Assembly (NCBI RefSeq): GCF_042683245.1
Contig: NZ_JBHUJB010000013.1
Coordinates: 1 to 64,000 of the forward strand
Reading direction: 5' to 3'
Length of the DNA: 64,000 nt
From: Rubritalea tangerina
GTDB taxonomy: Bacteria > Verrucomicrobiota > Verrucomicrobiia > Verrucomicrobiales > Akkermansiaceae
Numbering within the stretch: position 1 is the stretch's first letter; the number at the start of each line of letters is the position of its first letter. The translations under genes and the position numbers were made by a program. Under the pieces are notes generated by a model, which worked only from the letters and a program-made list of their open reading frames with translations, made no database searches and was not told the DNA's origin. Positions 59,750-64,000 of this stretch are shown here, piece after piece.

Positions 59750-60544
59750 ATGAGCAAAAAAAAACAACAATCCAACAAGTCACGATCACCAAGCTATCGC
59801 GCTGTGCTCGTGACTTTCTTTTTGCTCTGCTCCGCAGCCACCCTAGCCACCTGCCTCTGGCTCTTCCAAGATGAATGGCGCCTCACCAGCATCTATGCCA
59901 AATCTAAAAAAGAAGCCCCAAACCCAGAGCTCTATAGCGTCCTCAAAAAAGACATCCAATCCCGCCAAGCTCAACTCGCAAGACGATATACTAACGCCCA
60001 GTCAGAGTCAGAAAAACAAGCTATCATCGACGAGTCTAGAAGCCTCATCCTCTCTGCAGCGCCACTCATGATGCGTTGCTGGCTCGGCACCCCTTGGGAC
60101 TACAACGGCACCTCCGAAACCCCCGGCCAAGGACAGATCGCCTGCGGCTACTTCGTCAATACCATCATGCGTGACCTCGGCTTCAACCTCCCACGCATTA
60201 AACTCTCACAACAAGCTTCTCAAATCATCCTCGGAGCTTACGTCCCCAAAGAGGCCATGACCATCCGCTCAGGTATGGGCTATCAGGCCTTTTGCCAACT
60301 CATCCTCTCTCGCCCCGCTGGTATCTATATCGTCGGGCTCGATAAACATGTCGGCTTCATCGTCCACGATGGCTCCAAACTCCACTTCATTCATTCCTCA
60401 GGACGCCCCCCATGGTGTGTGGTGGATGAAAAGCAAAACGACGCACCAGCCCTCGAGGCCTCAACCTATCGCGTCTTCGGAAATGTCACAGCGCAAGATG
60501 CCACCCTCGAAAAATGGCTGACCAAATCCGCGATCTATCCCTAA
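59750..60544 (+). CDS. NlpC/P60-like membrane-anchored protein
   Basis: 264 residues from ATG 59750. Basic N-terminus (MSKKKQQSNKSRS), one membrane helix (AVLVTFFLLCSAATLATCLW), then a Gln-rich helical linker and a domain with WLGTPWDYNGTSETPGQGQI, the Cys in ACGYFVNTIMRDLG and a His in LDKHVGFIVHDG. This is the Cys/His pattern of NlpC/P60 or amidase-like peptidoglycan hydrolases, though the match is partial. Four bases from the convergent TPR gene. Its TTG upstream is less likely as start. Confidence 0.65.
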   Translation: MSKKKQQSNKSRSPSYRAVLVTFFLLCSAATLATCLWLFQDEWRLTSIYAKSKKEAPNPELYSVLKKDIQSRQAQLARRYTNAQSESEKQAIIDESRSLILSAAPLMMRCWLGTPWDYNGTSETPGQGQIACGYFVNTIMRDLGFNLPRIKLSQQASQIILGAYVPKEAMTIRSGMGYQAFCQLILSRPAGIYIVGLDKHVGFIVHDGSKLHFIHSSGRPPWCVVDEKQNDAPALEASTYRVFGNVTAQDATLEKWLTKSAIYP

Positions 60545-60547
60545 GAT

Positions 60548-61450
60548 TCAGGCACTCAGCTTTGAGAGCTTCTTCTGCGCTTTCTTAATCAGGCTGTCGG
60601 CTGACTTCTCGTCATCGGAGATCTTCAAAAATTCAGCATAGTTCTCCACCACTGCCGCATACTCATGGCTCTCTGACTTGATATTCCTCTCGTAAATCTT
60701 GACCGCAGCTTTGAAGTGCTCATTTGCTTCCTCAGCCTCACCACCTTGGCATAGTGATAGAGCCAAGTTCGCATGCGATTGCGCCGTGTCAGGATGAGCT
60801 CCTCCTAACACTTTCAAGCGAGCTTCCAATGCCATCATATTCATCTCTCTCGCTTGCGCCGCCTTCTCAGACTTTAAGTATAAAGCTCCCAGATTATTAC
60901 ACAGCGTCGCAGTCTTCTCGTGCTCCAAGCCCAATGTGTGATTACAGATGTCTAAGCCCTTTAAGAACAAATCTTCAGCCGCATCATAGTTTCCTATCGA
61001 CCGATAGATAAAACCAACATTGTTACAAACATCGGCCACCTCCTCAGAGCTTCCCATCCCCGCACGCTCGTATAGCTCAATCGCACGCTCATAAAAACGC
61101 ACCGCCTCGACGTCGTTCTCCACACTATCGTATAGTACTGCAACACTCGCACTGATACGTGCTAACACTTGGTCGTGGTCCCCTTCAAGCTGGTTAAGAA
61201 TCTCTAATGCCTCGTGGTACCTATACCTCGCATCTTCCAAATGCCCCGTCTGCCTCAACAAATCCGCTTGAATCTCTAAACTACCCGCTAACGCAAGCTC
61301 TGAACCACCTTCTTGGTGAGCCACTGCACTGCGCGCCTTATCTACCACTGCCTGCGAAGCGTGATACGCTTCCTGCCATTCGCCTTTCTCACAGAGCGTT
61401 TCCACCCTGTCTGAGAGCATCTCAATTATATTTGCCGTTCCAGCATTCAT
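60548..61450 (-). CDS. Tetratricopeptide-repeat protein
   Basis: 300 residues, all-helical, with at least five TPRs of the long kinesin-light-chain-like type: AGSLEIQADLLRQTGHLEDA, NVGFIYRSIGNYDAAEDLFL, NLGALYLKSEKAAQAREMNM and ANLALSLCQGGEAEEANEHF. No signal peptide or membrane helix; likely cytoplasmic adaptor, partner unknown. Faces the NlpC gene tail to tail. Confidence 0.88.
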   Translation of the reverse strand: MNAGTANIIEMLSDRVETLCEKGEWQEAYHASQAVVDKARSAVAHQEGGSELALAGSLEIQADLLRQTGHLEDARYRYHEALEILNQLEGDHDQVLARISASVAVLYDSVENDVEAVRFYERAIELYERAGMGSSEEVADVCNNVGFIYRSIGNYDAAEDLFLKGLDICNHTLGLEHEKTATLCNNLGALYLKSEKAAQAREMNMMALEARLKVLGGAHPDTAQSHANLALSLCQGGEAEEANEHFKAAVKIYERNIKSESHEYAAVVENYAEFLKISDDEKSADSLIKKAQKKLSKLSA

Positions 61451-61557
61451 TTATTCCATGTGGGGTTATTATTATGGAGGGAACTCTATAGAAATAACTG
61501 TAAACGACCGTTCACACAATAAAAATCGTCCTCTCTTCTTTCCCTCAACCACCCCCC

Positions 61558-61598
61558 AAAAAAGATCCCCAGCCCGAACAAACTCGGACTGAGGATCC
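61558..61598 (-). terminator. Rho-independent terminator of the PEP-CTERM gene
   Basis: GATCCCCAGCCCGA (61565-61578) pairs with TCGGACTGAGGATC (61585-61598) with two mismatches around a 6-base loop, followed on the minus strand by seven T. It lies 32 bases past the stop at 61631. Confidence 0.85.
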
Positions 61599-61630
61599 AT
61601 TTTCATGTGTTGGGAAGTTCTTATGCTCCT

Positions 61631-62317
61631 CTACTTGCGCCTGCGAAGAATCAGCGCCATTCCGCCTAACCCTAATAACGCAGTAGCGCTGGGCTCAGGG
61701 ACCGCACGTACAACAATACCCGCCGCTCCGGGATCACTGCTGCCTAGCCCATGAATGTCAAAAGCCGTCTCACCAGCCCCAGTTGTGAATGTACCAATCA
61801 CAGAGCCGCCAGTACCGCGAGTCAAAGTCGCACTCGCGAGCCCGCCTGACTGATCCTGAAATTGCGTGGTTCGCCCACTGATACCACCACCTCGGTTGTC
61901 ATTGATCCCAATAATTTGAATCTTGTATGTAGTATTCTCTTCTAGTCCTGCAATGTTTAACACCCAAGGGTCAGAGCCATTACCAAATGCACTGTGGTAT
62001 TGGTTCAAATTGTCGAGATTGGCATCACCCGTGGAATAGCCAAACGCACCAGACCCACCCACATCAGTGAAGTCCACCCCGTTGATAGCCGTTGTCGCCT
62101 GCCCAAAGTTCAGTGCGCCTCCTGCCGCAAGGGCATTGCTTGTACCAGATGGCCATACATCCCATGTGAAGGTGAGATTCGCAGCGGCCTCTCCATCATT
62201 GATGATATCAGTTGCACTCGTGATTGGGGCAACTCCTGCGTCCCAAGTAATCACTGCTGCTTCCACACCCGTCAGTGTCGTCATACCCGCAATCAGCGGA
62301 ATTAATGTCTTTTTCAT
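61631..62317 (-). CDS. PEP-CTERM surface protein of unknown function
   Basis: 228 residues from ATG 62317. Signal peptide MKKTLIPLIAGMTTLTGVEA, then a beta-rich domain with SDPWVLNIAGLEENTTYKIQ (a fibronectin/galactose-binding-like strand pattern) and TTRFQDQ-like segments, ending VPEPSATALLGLGGMALILR and RRK: PEP-CTERM sorting signal. Function unknown; likely cell surface. It lies 65 bases downstream of the FecR/LamG gene on the same strand. Confidence 0.87.
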   Translation of the reverse strand: MKKTLIPLIAGMTTLTGVEAAVITWDAGVAPITSATDIINDGEAAANLTFTWDVWPSGTSNALAAGGALNFGQATTAINGVDFTDVGGSGAFGYSTGDANLDNLNQYHSAFGNGSDPWVLNIAGLEENTTYKIQIIGINDNRGGGISGRTTQFQDQSGGLASATLTRGTGGSVIGTFTTGAGETAFDIHGLGSSDPGAAGIVVRAVPEPSATALLGLGGMALILRRRK

Positions 62318-62381
62318 TTTGTCTATGTTGTTGCTTCCAAGGCCCCTGATTGCACAGTCACACAACCTAGACCTTGAGAAA

Positions 62382-63962
62382 TTATTCATCTGCTTCCTCT
62401 GCCGCAGTCTCTAACCGATTATTCTCATAGAGGCGCTGCACCGCCTCCCCACTAATCGCTCCATCAATGACGTAGAGCTCATCAATAGCCACTAACAACC
62501 CGTTGCCCCCTTCCTCCGTAGAGCGTAATTCAGAAAACAACTGAAGCGGCTTGGACCCAACTCCCTCGGTCTTGGTCTGTAGCCCCCCTCGCCCCCACTT
62601 TTCCGATCTTTCCCCCTGGTGCTGAAAGTAGCGCACCTCTTGCAATTCCCCATCAATGTATATGTCAAACTTTGGACCACCTGTCGGTCTCTGCTCCCCG
62701 CTATACACACAGGCAAAATGATGCCACTCAGAATCGTTCAGAGCAAAGTCCGTCTGTGCCCAATAATTCCCAGCAGACAAGCCCATCTTCACCTCCTTAC
62801 CGTACACCTTGTGATAAACAAAATAACTCTCCAGTGAGTCGCGCCACGGGCTACGGTCATCAGAATTCTTGTCCCCCCAACCCAACAAAATTCCCGGCCG
62901 TGCAGGGGCGTCCTTCTTCACCTTCACCCAATAGGCCACAGAGCGAGGACGATCACCATCAATGCCTGCCCAGTCAGTCAACACATACCCCCCCAACCCG
63001 TTAGAATAGAGAGCCTCACCAAACACACCATCCACTGGGTAAATATCCTGCCCCATCAGCTTAGTAGCAACCTCTCCCCCAACCATACCGATAGCCTGAG
63101 GCTCAGGCATCGCCCCAGAATCAAAACTCCAATGCAAATGCGGAAGTGCTGATGGGAGTTCTTCAATGTAATCAGATGGATCTACTGCCACCTCTATCAA
63201 ACGACCCGCGGAATCCACCCGTAAGCCCTGCCCAGCTTCGATCACTTTTTTCTCACCCAGTGCTCCAATGCCCTGTACCTCCACGAGGCCCTCGAAAACA
63301 TGCACTTCATCATAGCTAGCATCCGCAACCTGGACCCCAAAGCGCGTCCCCAAATCTCTCGCCACCAATTCCCTACTTTTCACTGTGAACCCCACACCAC
63401 TAGGGGGCACTTCAAACCACATCTTCCCCTCATTGACATAGAGAGTATTACCTTCATGCAAACTCACATCAGCCGGTGCCATCACTAGCCCTCTAACACC
63501 ATTCTCAAACACCACCTCCATCGCACCCTGCTTAATCTCAATCCGGTCGCCAACTTCCACTCGCCCCATCTCGCCATCTCCCTCTGCCATCGTATGCTCA
63601 AACACCGTCCCAGGAGACACCGCATAACTGGCCCCCTGCCGCTCTCCAGTCAATAAAGTCAACTGCAACACCAACAAGGTCACACTGAGAATCACTACCG
63701 CTGCCACCGCGGCATACTTCAGCGTCCGCATCCTCCTGTGACGGTTCAATTGGCTCAGAGGAATCACAGGCTCAGGAGAAGTTAAAGCATCAATCCCCAC
63801 TGCTCTCTGCTGAAGTGCACTGTGCATCCGTACATACCGAACATAAACCCGACGCGCCGCATCATCTTCATTGAGCTGCGCGCGTAACTCCGCCCAATCC
63901 TCCTCTCTCAAGCTCCCATCCAATAGCTGCTGGATGCGCATTTCTAACGCCTTCTCCTCCAT
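62382..63962 (-). CDS. FecR-domain anti-sigma-like protein with C-terminal LamG domain
   Basis: 526 residues from ATG 63962 (GTG 63965 also possible; GGAGGAG is upstream). The N-terminal region (1-75) resembles the cytoplasmic part of FecR-type regulators. A membrane helix (about 83-106, YAAVAAVVILSVTLLVLQLT) is followed by a FecR domain (GDRIEIKQGAMEVVFENGVR, VPPSGVGFTVKSRELVARDL, EVHVFEGLVEVQG) and, from about 290, a LamG carbohydrate-binding domain (LPHLHWSFDSGAMPEPQAIG, DSEWHHFACVYSGEQRPTGG). In Verrucomicrobia such proteins follow an ECF sigma gene; that gene would lie just past 64000. Confidence 0.88.
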   Translation of the reverse strand: MEEKALEMRIQQLLDGSLREEDWAELRAQLNEDDAARRVYVRYVRMHSALQQRAVGIDALTSPEPVIPLSQLNRHRRMRTLKYAAVAAVVILSVTLLVLQLTLLTGERQGASYAVSPGTVFEHTMAEGDGEMGRVEVGDRIEIKQGAMEVVFENGVRGLVMAPADVSLHEGNTLYVNEGKMWFEVPPSGVGFTVKSRELVARDLGTRFGVQVADASYDEVHVFEGLVEVQGIGALGEKKVIEAGQGLRVDSAGRLIEVAVDPSDYIEELPSALPHLHWSFDSGAMPEPQAIGMVGGEVATKLMGQDIYPVDGVFGEALYSNGLGGYVLTDWAGIDGDRPRSVAYWVKVKKDAPARPGILLGWGDKNSDDRSPWRDSLESYFVYHKVYGKEVKMGLSAGNYWAQTDFALNDSEWHHFACVYSGEQRPTGGPKFDIYIDGELQEVRYFQHQGERSEKWGRGGLQTKTEGVGSKPLQLFSELRSTEEGGNGLLVAIDELYVIDGAISGEAVQRLYENNRLETAAEEADE

Positions 63963-64000
63963 CACACTCCTCCTCCCATACTGATCTTCGCATCAATGCA

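Overview
The window looks like a chromosomal segment from a marine or aquatic Verrucomicrobiota bacterium, perhaps close to Verrucomicrobiaceae or Rubritaleaceae. This is inferred from gene content: three PEP-CTERM surface proteins, a large autotransporter-type beta-strand-repeat protein, two formylglycine sulfatases (one behind a LacI-type regulator), a FecR/LamG anti-sigma protein, a YHYH protein and a DUF3472-type protein, mixed with ordinary housekeeping genes. No phage, IS element, plasmid or CRISPR was seen. The + strand is visibly C-rich and G-poor over most of the window.

The most unusual object is at 4962-5534 on the minus strand. A secreted 190-residue protein with two tandem HMA-like (heavy-metal-associated) domains is interrupted by two in-frame TGA codons. 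Both TGAs sit at the position of the first metal-binding Cys of the HMA motif, one in each domain, and the protein has no Cys at all. The second TGA is followed at once by a two-stem hairpin with a G in its apical loop, in the geometry of a bacterial SECIS element. I read this as a double-selenocysteine protein. Ordinary gene calling would miss it because TGA is a normal stop here.

Layout. 0.4-7.9 kb: three-domain FKBP isomerase, universal stress protein, ruvX plus an HTH/metallo-beta-lactamase fusion, an RhlE-type helicase, the selenoprotein candidate, a pilin-like membrane protein and ilvD. 8.1-15.8 kb: serA, tRNA-Val, a Tat-exported intradiol dioxygenase, a DUF3472 protein, murI, a second RhlE helicase, a SOUL protein and a Gre-like factor. 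15.8-19.1 kb: three minus-strand envelope or secreted proteins of unknown role. 19.2-25.7 kb: a plus-strand run with glycolipid glycosyltransferase, HAD phosphatase, secreted papain-like peptidase, kbl, queE and an apparently frameshifted lipoprotein metallopeptidase. 26-33.8 kb: giant surface protein, orphan anti-sigma-like protein, YHYH protein and a two-component system. 33.9-37.1 kb: guaB-guaA. 37.3-40 kb: LacI regulator plus sulfatase. 40.1-45.4 kb: aroE, a zinc-ribbon membrane protein, mtnP, L,D-transpeptidase, lipB and a phosphoesterase. 45.7-48.4 kb: ABC-2 transporter operon. 48.7-56.1 kb: serC, CIA30 protein, second sulfatase, LamG PEP-CTERM protein, and the dapA-dapB-folK-panB operon. 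56.2-61.5 kb: GGQ rescue factor, thyA, small protein, VOC protein, sdaA, NlpC/P60-like protein, and a TPR protein on the other strand. 61.6-64 kb: PEP-CTERM protein and FecR/LamG protein, the latter probably preceded by an ECF sigma factor beyond the window.

Serine/glycine metabolism is well represented (serA, serC, sdaA, kbl), as are cell-wall precursors (murI, dapA, dapB, L,D-transpeptidase) and purine/pyrimidine synthesis (guaA, guaB, thyA). All functions are inferred by reading translated sequence; no database search was run.
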